This document shows, one piece after another, positions 16,669 through 24,635 of a stretch of 39,478 nt of DNA. A program made the position numbers and the translations under genes. This DNA is from Candidatus Rokuibacteriota bacterium. GTDB lineage: Bacteria; Methylomirabilota; Methylomirabilia; Rokubacteriales; CSP1-6. Location: assembly GCA_016188005.1 (NCBI GenBank), contig JACPIQ010000094.1:1-39478 (forward strand). Direction: 5' to 3'. Within the stretch, counting starts at the first letter, position 1; every line of letters begins with the position of its first letter. Under the pieces are notes generated by a model. It ran no database searches and had not been told where the DNA came from. It worked only from the letters and a program-made list of their open reading frames with translations.

Positions 16669-16968
16669 TCACGCGGGCACGGCCGTCCGTCTCATGGCCT
16701 GCAGCCGCTTCATCCGCAGGCACGCCTTGTCGCAGCCGATCGCCGTCGATGGCGTGAAGGCGCTGCAGCGGTTCACCGAGATGAGCTTGCCGTCCCAGAC
16801 TTGCTCGGCGAAGCCCGCGGTGACATTCCGGCCCTGGACGGGGCACCAGAAGGAGCGGGTCGCCGCGCGGGTGACGCCGGGCATGCCGCCGAAGGCCGCC
16901 ACGAGGGCGAGCGCCCCGGCGGTGGCCAGCGCCAGAACGATTATGAGGGGCACGCTGGAACCGAGCAT
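16669..16968 (-). CDS. Small membrane-anchored protein with four cysteines, unknown function
   Basis: A 99-residue protein that I do not recognise. It has an N-terminal hydrophobic helix (about residues 6-29, rich in Ala/Leu/Gly) and then a soluble part with four cysteines: FWCPVQGRNV, VNRCSAF, and the pair in GCDKACLRMK. The spacing (one Cys, then about 24 residues, then Cys, ten residues, Cys-x3-Cys) could hold a metal or disulfides on the outer face of the membrane. ATG at 16968 is chosen over GTG at 16977 because GGAGG lies eight bases upstream. It converges on purE with only 12 bases between stops. Confidence 0.55.
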   Translation of the reverse strand: MLGSSVPLIIVLALATAGALALVAAFGGMPGVTRAATRSFWCPVQGRNVTAGFAEQVWDGKLISVNRCSAFTPSTAIGCDKACLRMKRLQAMRRTAVPA

Positions 16969-17075
16969 CGGTGTCACCTCCCTCCGCGCGCTGCTGTCGC
17001 GCTACCAGCACCATTCACCTTGCTCGGCGGCCGGGCCATAGGACATCCCGCTCATATTGGTAGGCCAAACGACGG

Positions 17076-18377
17076 CTATCCCGCCGCCTCCCGGGCTGCG
17101 CGGGCGCGGCCCTGCCGGACTGCGGCCGTCAACGCGCCGACCAGGTTGACCGCCACCGAGACGAGCGCGATCCAGACGAGGAGCCCCGCCAGCGGCACGA
17201 GCGGGGCGACCGCGCCCAGGCCCGCGCTGACGAGCACCTCGGCCGTCCTGAGGACGATGCCGCCCAGGAGCGCCCAGAAGGCCACGATCCGGAGCCCGGG
17301 CCACGGCAGCGCCGTCAGCTCGAGGACCGGGATGAGTCGGAAGCTCATCGCCACGACCACCGAGACGAGGAAGCCGACGGTGACGAGGTGGCGGACAGCG
17401 TCCGTGACCAGGTAGGCCGGCTGTCCCGCCCAGGCCGCAGCCGTCGTGAGCACGGCGGCCACCCCCGCCGCGCCCGCCGAGGCCGCGCCCAGCCTGAAGA
17501 TGCGCCCCTCCTCCGCGCTCCTGGCCACCATCGGCAGCGCCTTCCTCGCCCGTCGCCGCCAGGCACCCGCCATCACGAAGACCGCGCCCACCGTCCACAG
17601 TGCGATGCCGTCGCCGAGCCGGGCCAGCCCCGGTCCGACAGCCCCCGGCCAGTCCCCCGCCTCGCCTGCCGCGGCGATGACGACGCCGAGGGCGAGGAGC
17701 GCGGGCATGAGCCGCGCCGCCCCCGGCGGCACGCTCCACGACGGAAAGAACATGGGCCCGGCCCGCAGCAGCACCCCCAGCACCCAGCCGATCACTCCGC
17801 CGAAGAGCGCCATCAGATGGACGGCCCGCATCGCACTCATGGGCGGCACCGGCACGCCCTGAACGAGGGCCTGTGCACGGAGACCCGCCTCCATCAGACA
17901 GGCGAGCGCGAACCATGCCGTGCTCAGCGTGAGCTGCCGCCTCAGCAGCACGAGCGGCGGCGGGTCCAGCGAGCGCCAGACCCACACCCCGAAGACCAGG
18001 AAGGCCGCGGTCTGGCAGAGCGAGGCCGCGAGCACGAGCGCGGGCAGGCCGCTGGCCGTGCCCCCGAGTCGCAGCGCCAATGCCACGGCCAGCAGGCCCA
18101 GCACCCAGCGGGACATCGGATGGCGGCTCACGGGGCGCCCGGTGAAGCGGGCGATCAGGTGCTGGGCCACCCCGGGGATCAGCGTGGCGAAGAAGCCGAG
18201 GAGCTGGAGATTGGCGTGGAGCAAGATCCACTCGACGGAGACCGCCGGCGCGCCGAGGTAGAGCCAGGCGAGCATCCAGACGCCGATCGGCGTCCCGCCC
18301 AGCAGGGTCGTCGCAAAGGCGAGCAGCGCGAAGGGCCGGTAGATCGGCGGCTCGCGGAGTGGTCCGGGCATGCTCAC
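17076..18377 (-). CDS. NnrS-like multi-pass membrane protein
   Basis: A 433-residue protein with about 12 hydrophobic helices. Histidines sit in or next to helices (LLHANLQLLGFF, GVAQHLIARFTG, RAVHLMALFGGVIG, RHLVTVGFLVS), as in the NnrS haem/copper membrane family (PF05940) associated with nitric-oxide stress. It is the last gene of the five-gene minus-strand operon, ten bases after the flavoprotein gene. Start is GTG 18377 or ATG 18371; neither has a strong ribosome site, consistent with coupling. The helix pattern supports NnrS, but no NO-reductase gene is nearby, so the role is open. Confidence 0.65.
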   Translation of the reverse strand: MSMPGPLREPPIYRPFALLAFATTLLGGTPIGVWMLAWLYLGAPAVSVEWILLHANLQLLGFFATLIPGVAQHLIARFTGRPVSRHPMSRWVLGLLAVALALRLGGTASGLPALVLAASLCQTAAFLVFGVWVWRSLDPPPLVLLRRQLTLSTAWFALACLMEAGLRAQALVQGVPVPPMSAMRAVHLMALFGGVIGWVLGVLLRAGPMFFPSWSVPPGAARLMPALLALGVVIAAAGEAGDWPGAVGPGLARLGDGIALWTVGAVFVMAGAWRRRARKALPMVARSAEEGRIFRLGAASAGAAGVAAVLTTAAAWAGQPAYLVTDAVRHLVTVGFLVSVVVAMSFRLIPVLELTALPWPGLRIVAFWALLGGIVLRTAEVLVSAGLGAVAPLVPLAGLLVWIALVSVAVNLVGALTAAVRQGRARAAREAAG

Positions 18378-18386
18378 GGGGACACG

Positions 18387-20333
18387 TCAGAGCCGGTGGC
18401 CGAGGGCGGCGCCTTCCTGCATGGCCTCGAAGGCCGTGCGCGGCAGGACGCAGTCGCCGATGTCGAAGACGGCCGGCCCGGCGGGGAGGGCCTTCAGCGC
18501 GTCCCCGAGCGCGGTGACCGGGAGCATCGGGCGCGCCGGCACCACGAGGTCGATCTTCTCGAGCGCCTCCGTCTCCGCCTCGGCCTGCCGCCTGAGCCGA
18601 GCTCCGTTGGCCGACAGCGACTCGACGGTGGTGCCGAGTCTCACCGTCACGTTGGGCCGCGCGCGGAGATTGGCCACGTGCTGCCAGCGCGGACGGAGCC
18701 CGATCTCGGCCGCCAGCTCGCCGCCGGGCTCGGTGATGACGACGTCGGCCCCGCGCTCGGCCAGCACATGGGCCACTCCCACGCCCAAGAGACCGCCGCC
18801 GATCACGAGCGCGCGGCGGACAGGCCCTCCCGGGCGTCGCAGCACGTCGAAGGGGTCCACGGCCGGGCTGTCCACGATCCCGGCGATCGGTGGCAGGCCG
18901 GGCCTGGCCCCCGTCGCCACGACCACCGCATCGGGCCTCTCGGCGAGCACGATCTCCACCGTCGCCTCCACACCGAGCCTGAGCTCGGCCCCCGCTCTGA
19001 GCGCCGCGTCGGCGAGATAGGCGGCGAGGCCGGCCAGCTCCTCCCGCTTCGGCACGCGCCGGCTCAGGAGCAGCTGGCCGCCGGGCTCACCGGCGCGCTC
19101 GATCACGGTCACCGCATGGCCGCGCAGCGCCAGCACCCGCGCCGCCTCGAGCCCGGCGGGCCCCGCCCCCACCACCACCACGCGCTCGGGCCTCGCCGCC
19201 GGGCGCGGGGCGTACTCCCGCTCCCTGGCCGTGCGCGTGTTGGCCAGGCAGAGGACCGGCTGGTTCTGCCCCAGCAGGTCGCTGCACTTGAGGCAGGCCA
19301 CGCAGTAGCAGATCTCCCGCTCGCGCCCCTCGCGGCTCTTCCGCGGCATCTCGGGATCGGCGTGGAGCGCCCGCCCCAGCGTCACGAAGTCGGCGTCCCC
19401 CGAGTCGAGGATGCGCTCGGCGACATGCGCGTCGCTGATCCTGCCGGCGACGCTCACGGGAATCGTCACCGCGCGGCGGATCTCCCGGGCCAGCGGCGCC
19501 AGGCACCCCTGCGGCATCTCCATGGGCTGCACCATCCACACCGCCGATTCGTAGATGCCGGAGGAGACATCCAGCGCGTCGATGCCCGCGGCCTCGAGGC
19601 GCGGCGCGATCGTGCAGAGGTCGGCCAGCGTGAGCCCGCCCTCCACGTGCTCCTCGGCGGAGAGCCGGTAGAGAAGCGGCAGCTCCGGCCCCGCCGCCTC
19701 GCGGATGGCCACGATCACCTCCAGCGGAAAGCGCAGCCGCCGCTCGAAGTCGCCGCCATACTCATCGTCGCGACGGTTGGCATAGGGGGAGAGGAACTGG
19801 CCGATGAGATAGCCGTGGGCGCCGTGTACCTCGATGGCGTCGAAGCCGGCGGCCACCGCGCGCCGGGCCGCCGCCGCGAAGTCGGTGACGATGGCAGCGA
19901 TCTCCGCCACCGTGAGAGCGCGCGGCATCTCGCCTCCCGCCAGCGTCATGCACGGCACGGGCGAGGGCGCCACGGGCTGGGTCCCCGTGACCGCGGCGGA
20001 GGTCTCGCGCCCGGCGAACTGCAGCTCCGCGCCCACGAGGGCGCCGTGGCGGTGGCAGGCGTCCACGAGGCGCCGGTAGCCGGGCACGAGGGCGTCGTCG
20101 TGGATGCCCAGCTGATAGAGGTGGTTCCGGCCGGCCGGGTGCGCGTACATGGACTCGAGCAGGATGAGGGCGGCGCCGCCGGCGGCGCGCGCCTCGACAT
20201 AATCGATGTAGCGCTGGGTGACGGCGCCCGCTGCCGTCGCGAGGTTCTTCTCCATCGGCGCCATGAGGATGCGGTTCCGGAGCGCCAGGCGCCCGATCCG
20301 GCCCGGCGCGAAGAGGCGGGGGAAGGCGGCCAT
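18387..20333 (-). CDS. Fe-S flavoprotein of the 2,4-dienoyl-CoA reductase / old yellow enzyme family
   Basis: A 648-residue NADH:flavin oxidoreductase. An FMN TIM barrel spans about residues 1-340, with the active-site segment EVHGAHGYLIGQFLSP. A [4Fe-4S] motif follows (Cys344, 347, 350 and 362, in CVACLKC and PVLC). The FAD/NAD(P) domain starts at VVVVGAGPAGLEAARVLA (about 385) and has a second dinucleotide motif VIGGGLLGVGVAHVLA. The Cys spacing (x2, x2, x11) is closer to trimethylamine dehydrogenase-like members than to classical dienoyl-CoA reductase (x2, x3, x11). It reduces an activated C=C bond or demethylates an amine; the substrate is unknown. Starts seven bases after the cupin stop. 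Confidence 0.85.
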   Translation of the reverse strand: MAAFPRLFAPGRIGRLALRNRILMAPMEKNLATAAGAVTQRYIDYVEARAAGGAALILLESMYAHPAGRNHLYQLGIHDDALVPGYRRLVDACHRHGALVGAELQFAGRETSAAVTGTQPVAPSPVPCMTLAGGEMPRALTVAEIAAIVTDFAAAARRAVAAGFDAIEVHGAHGYLIGQFLSPYANRRDDEYGGDFERRLRFPLEVIVAIREAAGPELPLLYRLSAEEHVEGGLTLADLCTIAPRLEAAGIDALDVSSGIYESAVWMVQPMEMPQGCLAPLAREIRRAVTIPVSVAGRISDAHVAERILDSGDADFVTLGRALHADPEMPRKSREGREREICYCVACLKCSDLLGQNQPVLCLANTRTAREREYAPRPAARPERVVVVGAGPAGLEAARVLALRGHAVTVIERAGEPGGQLLLSRRVPKREELAGLAAYLADAALRAGAELRLGVEATVEIVLAERPDAVVVATGARPGLPPIAGIVDSPAVDPFDVLRRPGGPVRRALVIGGGLLGVGVAHVLAERGADVVITEPGGELAAEIGLRPRWQHVANLRARPNVTVRLGTTVESLSANGARLRRQAEAETEALEKIDLVVPARPMLPVTALGDALKALPAGPAVFDIGDCVLPRTAFEAMQEGAALGHRL

Positions 20334-20340
20334 CAGGCCG

Positions 20341-20760
20341 TCAGCGCTCGGGCGTGGCGCGGCCGCCGGTTTGCTCGACTGCCGGCATGTCGTAGGGGGG
20401 CGAGGCCACCACGAGGAAGACGAGGTCCTCGATGCCCGTGTTGAAGATGCCGTGGCTGACGCCGGGCGGGATGTGGATGACCATGTGGGGCTCCACGAGG
20501 TGCTTGATGCCGTCCAGCTCCACGATGCCCTTGCCCTGGAGGATGTAGTAGAGGTTCTCGGCCACCTCGTGGACGTGCACCTCGGCATAGCCGCGCGGCT
20601 GATAGGAGGAGATGCGGAAGTCGAAGTGCTTCGTGGCGGCCGTGGTCGGATGCACGAGCATCTTCGAGAAGGCCTGGAAGTGCTTGGGCGGCAATTCCCA
20701 GAACGCCTCCTCCATCCGCATGATCTTCGCCTGGGGCTTCTCTCCCGGAGCGCTCGTCAT
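20341..20760 (-). CDS. Single-domain cupin
   Basis: A 139-residue protein with one cupin barrel (about residues 48-125). Motif 1 is EVHVHEVAENLYYILQGKG, with the metal-ligand His-x-His and later Glu. Motif 2 is HIPPGVSHGIFNTG, with the third His. It could be a small metal-dependent isomerase, dioxygenase or binding protein. Its ATG overlaps the stop of the ThDP-enzyme gene (ATGA), so it is likely made together with it. The N-terminal 40 residues (MEEAFWELPPKHF region) are outside the barrel and may be a lid or dimer arm. Confidence 0.8.
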   Translation of the reverse strand: MTSAPGEKPQAKIMRMEEAFWELPPKHFQAFSKMLVHPTTAATKHFDFRISSYQPRGYAEVHVHEVAENLYYILQGKGIVELDGIKHLVEPHMVIHIPPGVSHGIFNTGIEDLVFLVVASPPYDMPAVEQTGGRATPER

Positions 20761-22547
20761 CGGGTCTCCTCCTCGGGGAGCCGGCGGGCGCCGAAGGCGG
20801 GCTCGCCATGGGGCAGGGGCGGCAAGGCCCAGGTGCCCACTGCCGGCGGTCTGATGTCGCGGTCCACGTGGACGTCCAGCACGAAGGGGGTGCCGGCGCC
20901 GATCGCGTGCTCGATGGCCGGGGCGAGGTCCACGGCCTGCTCGACGCGGATGCCCTCGACGCCGCAGGCGCGCGCCAGCGCCACGAAGTCCGGGTTCACG
21001 AGGCGCCCGTCGCGCTCCCGGACGAAGGAGGTGGCGATCTCGCGCTTGGCGAAGAGCCCCGTCTGGATGTCGCGGATGGCGCCGTAGGCGAAGTTGTTCC
21101 AGATGAGCCACACGGCGGGGATGTCGTACTCGACGGCCGTGGCCAGCACGTCGGGGCGCATCATGAAGCCGCCGTCGCCGCAGACAGCCACGCAGGGCCT
21201 GTCGGGAGCGGCCAGCCTGGCACCGAGCACGCCCGCCACGCCGAATCCCATGGCGGAGAAGCCCCAGGTGTTGAGCACGGTTTGCGGGCGGCGCGCCTTC
21301 CAGAACTGGACCACCCAGTTGTGGTGAACGCCCGAGTCGGGAAGGATGATGGCGTCGTCGGGCGCCACGGCGCGGAGCGCCTGGACCACGCGCTGCGGGT
21401 GAATGGGGACTGCGTCCGACTCCCCGCCCGGCCGCACGAACTCCTCCCACCTCCGGCGCCAGCCCGCGATGTCCCCGAGCCACGCCTCCCGCCCCGCGGG
21501 CGCCGGGCCCGGCGCCTCCGAGGCGGCGAGCATCTGGCGCAGCACGGTGCGGGCGTCACCGACGATGCCGAGATGCACGGGATAGTTGCGCCCGATCTCC
21601 TGCGGGTCCACGTCCACGTGGATGAGGCGGGTGGGGGGGATGTTGAAGGAGTAGCCAGGGATCCAGGAGGAGGAGGAGCGGTCGTCGAAGCGGACGCCGA
21701 CGGCGAGAAGCACGTCCGAGGTGCGCGCCGCCTCGTTGGCCTGGAAGGCGCCGTTCCTGCCCACGAAGCCCAGCGCCAGCGGGTCCTGCATGTCGAGAGT
21801 GCCAAAGGCATTGGGCGAGAAGATCACCGGGATCCGCAGGCCGCGCGCCAGACGTGTCAGCTCCTCGCCCGCCTCGGAGAGCGCCACGCCATGCCCCACG
21901 AAGATGAGCGGGCGCCGCGCGCCGCGCAGAAGATCCACCGCCTGCCGGACCGACTCGGGATCGCCCCCGCTCCGTGAGGAGATCCCCTGGCGCCAGTCGC
22001 CCGGGTCGGGCACCTCGCCCTCGGCCGGCTCCTTGAACACGTTGAACGGCACGTCCAGGTTCACGGGGCCGGGCCGGCCCGAGAGCATGGTCGCGAAGGC
22101 CTGGCGCAGCGCCGTGGGAAGCATGTCAGCCCGCGTGGGCTGCCACGAGCGCTTCACGTACGGGCGGATCACCGAGGGGAAGTCGGCCTGGAAGTGCCGG
22201 TACGTCTCCTGGAAGGGCGCGCGGTTGAACTGGGAGGTGGGGACATTGGCCGTGATGGCCAGGAAGGCGGAGGAGTCCATGAAGGCGCAGGCCAGTGCGA
22301 TGGGAATGTTGCAGGAGCCGGGGCCGCAGGAGGTGAGCGTCGCCACCGGGCGATGGGCCACCCGGTAATAGGCATCCGCCATGTGGCCCGCGGTCTGCTC
22401 GTGGCGCGTCGAGATGGTGTGGATGGCGTCGGTGCGGTCGTAGAGGGCGTCGAGGAGCCCGACATTGCCATGGCCGCAGAGGCCGAAGACGTAGGGGACC
22501 TTCTCGCGGACCAGGTACTCGACGATCAGCTCGCCGCCGTTGCGCAT
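20757..22547 (-). CDS. Thiamine-diphosphate-dependent enzyme, acetolactate-synthase-like
   Basis: A 596-residue enzyme with the three-domain layout of the ALS/benzoylformate-decarboxylase/oxalyl-CoA-decarboxylase superfamily. The catalytic glutamate is Glu50 in TRHEQTAGHMADAY. The central domain includes PLIFVGHGVALSEAG. The C-terminal ThDP/Mg site is GDGGFMMRPDVLATAVEYD followed by the Asn-Asn pair of WLIWNNFAYG. No small regulatory subunit gene (ilvN) or ilvC is adjacent, so classical branched-chain synthesis is unlikely. It may condense or decarboxylate a 2-keto acid. ATG is five bases after the upstream stop. Confidence 0.85.
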   Translation of the reverse strand: MRNGGELIVEYLVREKVPYVFGLCGHGNVGLLDALYDRTDAIHTISTRHEQTAGHMADAYYRVAHRPVATLTSCGPGSCNIPIALACAFMDSSAFLAITANVPTSQFNRAPFQETYRHFQADFPSVIRPYVKRSWQPTRADMLPTALRQAFATMLSGRPGPVNLDVPFNVFKEPAEGEVPDPGDWRQGISSRSGGDPESVRQAVDLLRGARRPLIFVGHGVALSEAGEELTRLARGLRIPVIFSPNAFGTLDMQDPLALGFVGRNGAFQANEAARTSDVLLAVGVRFDDRSSSSWIPGYSFNIPPTRLIHVDVDPQEIGRNYPVHLGIVGDARTVLRQMLAASEAPGPAPAGREAWLGDIAGWRRRWEEFVRPGGESDAVPIHPQRVVQALRAVAPDDAIILPDSGVHHNWVVQFWKARRPQTVLNTWGFSAMGFGVAGVLGARLAAPDRPCVAVCGDGGFMMRPDVLATAVEYDIPAVWLIWNNFAYGAIRDIQTGLFAKREIATSFVRERDGRLVNPDFVALARACGVEGIRVEQAVDLAPAIEHAIGAGTPFVLDVHVDRDIRPPAVGTWALPPLPHGEPAFGARRLPEEETR

Positions 22548-22552
22548 CGGGA

Positions 22553-23398
22553 TCAGGCCGCGGACCGGCGGGCGATGTCGAGCGCCTCCCCCTCCCGGAC
22601 GATGCAGACCTTCTCGGCCACGTTGTCGAAGAAGTAGCCCGAGCCGCCCTCGCTCACCACCTGGAGCAGCGCGCGGCCGTCCCGCACGCGGATCCCGCCC
22701 AGCACGTGCACGCCACGCTCGAAGAAGGGCCGCGGCCAGGCCGAGGCCGTCGGTCCCGCCATCACCACCCTGCGGGCGCCGCACGAGGCCGCCAGGAGCG
22801 AGTCGAGGCCACCTTCCACCAGGGCCGAGCCGGTGATGACCACCACGCTGGCGTCGCCGAGCACCTGGAGCGCCTGCTCGGGAGACTTCCAGAAGGGCAG
22901 CTCATCCCCCTTGAGCGCGTCGCGGTGCCTGTCCACCACCCACAGCTCCGCCACGCGCCCCTTGAGCGCCTTGATGAAGGGCACGAAGGCGCCGACCATC
23001 GCCACGCGGTCCTCGGGGCGGACGCCGGCGGCCTGGAGCGCGTCCACCCCGGGCAGGAGCGCGCCGCCGGGCACCCCCGCACGGGCCAGGGCGCGCGCCG
23101 ACAGTGCGTTGAGCACGGCCACGCCCACGGCCCGCCGGAGCGAGTTCCGGTCCGTCGCCTCGCGGGCCAGCGCCCAGGCATCCTGCCCCGCCAGCCGGCC
23201 GGCCTGGGGCGCCGCCGCGGCCGACCGCGGGCAGCAGACGGTGTCGGCCTGATCGCGCGGGGTGAGGGCCGCGCCCGCCTCGCCCGTCCCCAGCGCCGCC
23301 GCGGTGTAGAAGACGCCGATCCGCACATCGGCCACGGTGGCGGTCTCGTCGTGGAGCACGTCTCTCAGGTCAGCCAGCCACGCCTCGATCACGCCCAT
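22553..23398 (-). CDS. DUF4213/DUF364-family Rossmann-like protein
   Basis: A 281-residue protein. The N-terminal DUF4213 part (about residues 1-95) contains ADVRIGVFYTAAAL and ALTPRDQADTVCCP. The C-terminal DUF364 part (about 125-265) contains VAMVGAFVPFIKALKG, VVVITGSALVEGGLDSLL and VVMAGPTASAWPRPFFERGV. DUF364 proteins have been suggested to chelate metals or handle amidino-type metabolites; the role is not established. It is the first gene of the five-gene minus-strand operon and has GGAGG six to seven bases before its ATG. Confidence 0.75.
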   Translation of the reverse strand: MGVIEAWLADLRDVLHDETATVADVRIGVFYTAAALGTGEAGAALTPRDQADTVCCPRSAAAAPQAGRLAGQDAWALAREATDRNSLRRAVGVAVLNALSARALARAGVPGGALLPGVDALQAAGVRPEDRVAMVGAFVPFIKALKGRVAELWVVDRHRDALKGDELPFWKSPEQALQVLGDASVVVITGSALVEGGLDSLLAASCGARRVVMAGPTASAWPRPFFERGVHVLGGIRVRDGRALLQVVSEGGSGYFFDNVAEKVCIVREGEALDIARRSAA

Positions 23399-23711
23399 CG
23401 CCGTCCTCCCGGGTATCGCGGTCCTGGGTCTCGCCCGGCCCGCGTCATTCACGATCCGCTCGTGCGCGGCGAGCGGGTCCCGTCGCAGGGCACGGCTCCC
23501 CGGCATGATAACCCCAATCCGAACGCGACGGGCCCGCCGGAGGGCGCACTCGGGGTCCTCGGATCCAGATCGCAATGCAAGGCCGGACCCCTGCCGATGT
23601 CGTATTGCAAGACCTGACCCCCCTTGCGCCCCGTGGTACGCTCAGTCCGTCGAGTCCACGCGTGGCTGTCGTCATCTCCATCACCCGCGAGCCGCAAGGG
23701 GGAGCGCAACC
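23399..23711. other. Divergent intergenic region (313 bp) with REP-like repeats
   Basis: This stretch lies between the DUF364 operon (-) and the MBL-fold gene (+) and should hold both promoters. The visible structure is an 18-base direct repeat (23574-23591 and 23604-23621) and an inverted pair GGGGTCC (23552-23558) / GGACCCC (23585-23591). A weak -35/-10-like pair CTGACC-N17-TACGCT (23614-23642) points at the MBL gene. I see no other gene. Confidence 0.4.
23574..23621. repeat. 18-base direct repeat with 30-base period
   Basis: AATGCAAGGCCGGACCCC and ATTGCAAGACCTGACCCC match at 15 of 18 positions. The first copy also ends the inverted pair with GGGGTCC at 23552. This resembles decayed REP-type intergenic hairpins; the assignment is inference. 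Confidence 0.4.
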
Positions 23712-24602
23712 ATGTGCCAGATCGTTCCTGACTACCTCGGCCGCCGCGTCGCCCCGCCCGAGGAGCGCCTCTCCGGCCTCGGCCGCCGCGACTTTCTCAA
23801 GCTCGCCGGCGCGGCGACCGTGGCCCTGGCCGCGGCGCCCGCCTGGGCCCAGAGCGCCAAGGTCGAGGTCCAGTGGCTCGGTCAGTCGGCGACCAAGCTC
23901 ACCTCGCTCACCGGCAAGGTCATCATCATCGACCCGTTCCTCACCAAGAACCCGAAGACGCCTGCAGCGCACAAGAACCTGGACGCCCTCGGCAAGGTGG
24001 ACGCGATCCTCGTCACCCACGGTCACGGCGACCATACGGGTGACGTCGCGGAGCTGGCCAAGCGCACCGGCGCCAAGATCTATGGCCCCGCCGGGCTCAT
24101 CGCCACGATGACCGACCTCGGCTGGGTGCCGCCCGACCAGGGCGTGCGCTTCGGCAAGGGAGGCCGGGTTAACCCGATGGGTCCCCAGATCAGCATCACC
24201 CAGGTGCGCGCGGAGCATTCCTCCGAGGTGACGGTGAGCGACCCCACGACGAAGAAGACCACCACCTACCCCGGCGGCGAGCCCTGCGGCTTCGTCATCG
24301 AGCTCGAGAACGGCTTCAAGCTCTACCACATGGGCGACACGGGGCTGTTCGGCGACATGCGGCTGATCGGGGAATACTACAAGCCGGACCTCATCATGAT
24401 CCCCATCGGCGGGCACTTCGTCATGGACCCGCGCGACGCCGCCTACGCGACTCGCGAGATGCTCAAGCCCCGCTACGCGATCCCCTTCCATTACGGCACG
24501 TTCCCGGTGCTGCGGGGCACTCCGCAGGAGTACCAGGCCGCCCTCGGTCCCGGCGGGACCCAGGTGTTCCCGATCAGCCCGGGCGACAAGCTCACCTTCT
24601 AG
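23712..24602 (+). CDS. Tat-exported metallo-beta-lactamase-fold hydrolase (UPF0173-like)
   Basis: A 296-residue protein. The N-terminus has a twin-arginine signal, GLGRRDFLKLAGAA (residues 22-35), with cleavage expected near AWA (about 46). The mature part is a short MBL fold: THGHGDHTGD gives His103, His105, Asp107 and His108. Later ligands are probably the His of VRAEHSSEVT and the Asp of HMGDTGLF, with the closing His of IPFHYGTFP. The pattern matches the UPF0173 metal-dependent hydrolases. Export by Tat suggests folding with metal in the cytoplasm before action in the periplasm. It has no close partner gene and converges on the hisD-like gene. Confidence 0.82.
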   Translation: MCQIVPDYLGRRVAPPEERLSGLGRRDFLKLAGAATVALAAAPAWAQSAKVEVQWLGQSATKLTSLTGKVIIIDPFLTKNPKTPAAHKNLDALGKVDAILVTHGHGDHTGDVAELAKRTGAKIYGPAGLIATMTDLGWVPPDQGVRFGKGGRVNPMGPQISITQVRAEHSSEVTVSDPTTKKTTTYPGGEPCGFVIELENGFKLYHMGDTGLFGDMRLIGEYYKPDLIMIPIGGHFVMDPRDAAYATREMLKPRYAIPFHYGTFPVLRGTPQEYQAALGPGGTQVFPISPGDKLTF

Positions 24603-24635
24603 CGGCGGCGGCTCACGAACGCAGTCCCGGGCCGC

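Noticed and set aside
20757-22547. Classical acetolactate synthase large subunit (ilvB)
   Set aside because: No ilvN, ilvC or other branched-chain genes nearby, and the operon partners are unrelated; kept as a generic ThDP enzyme.
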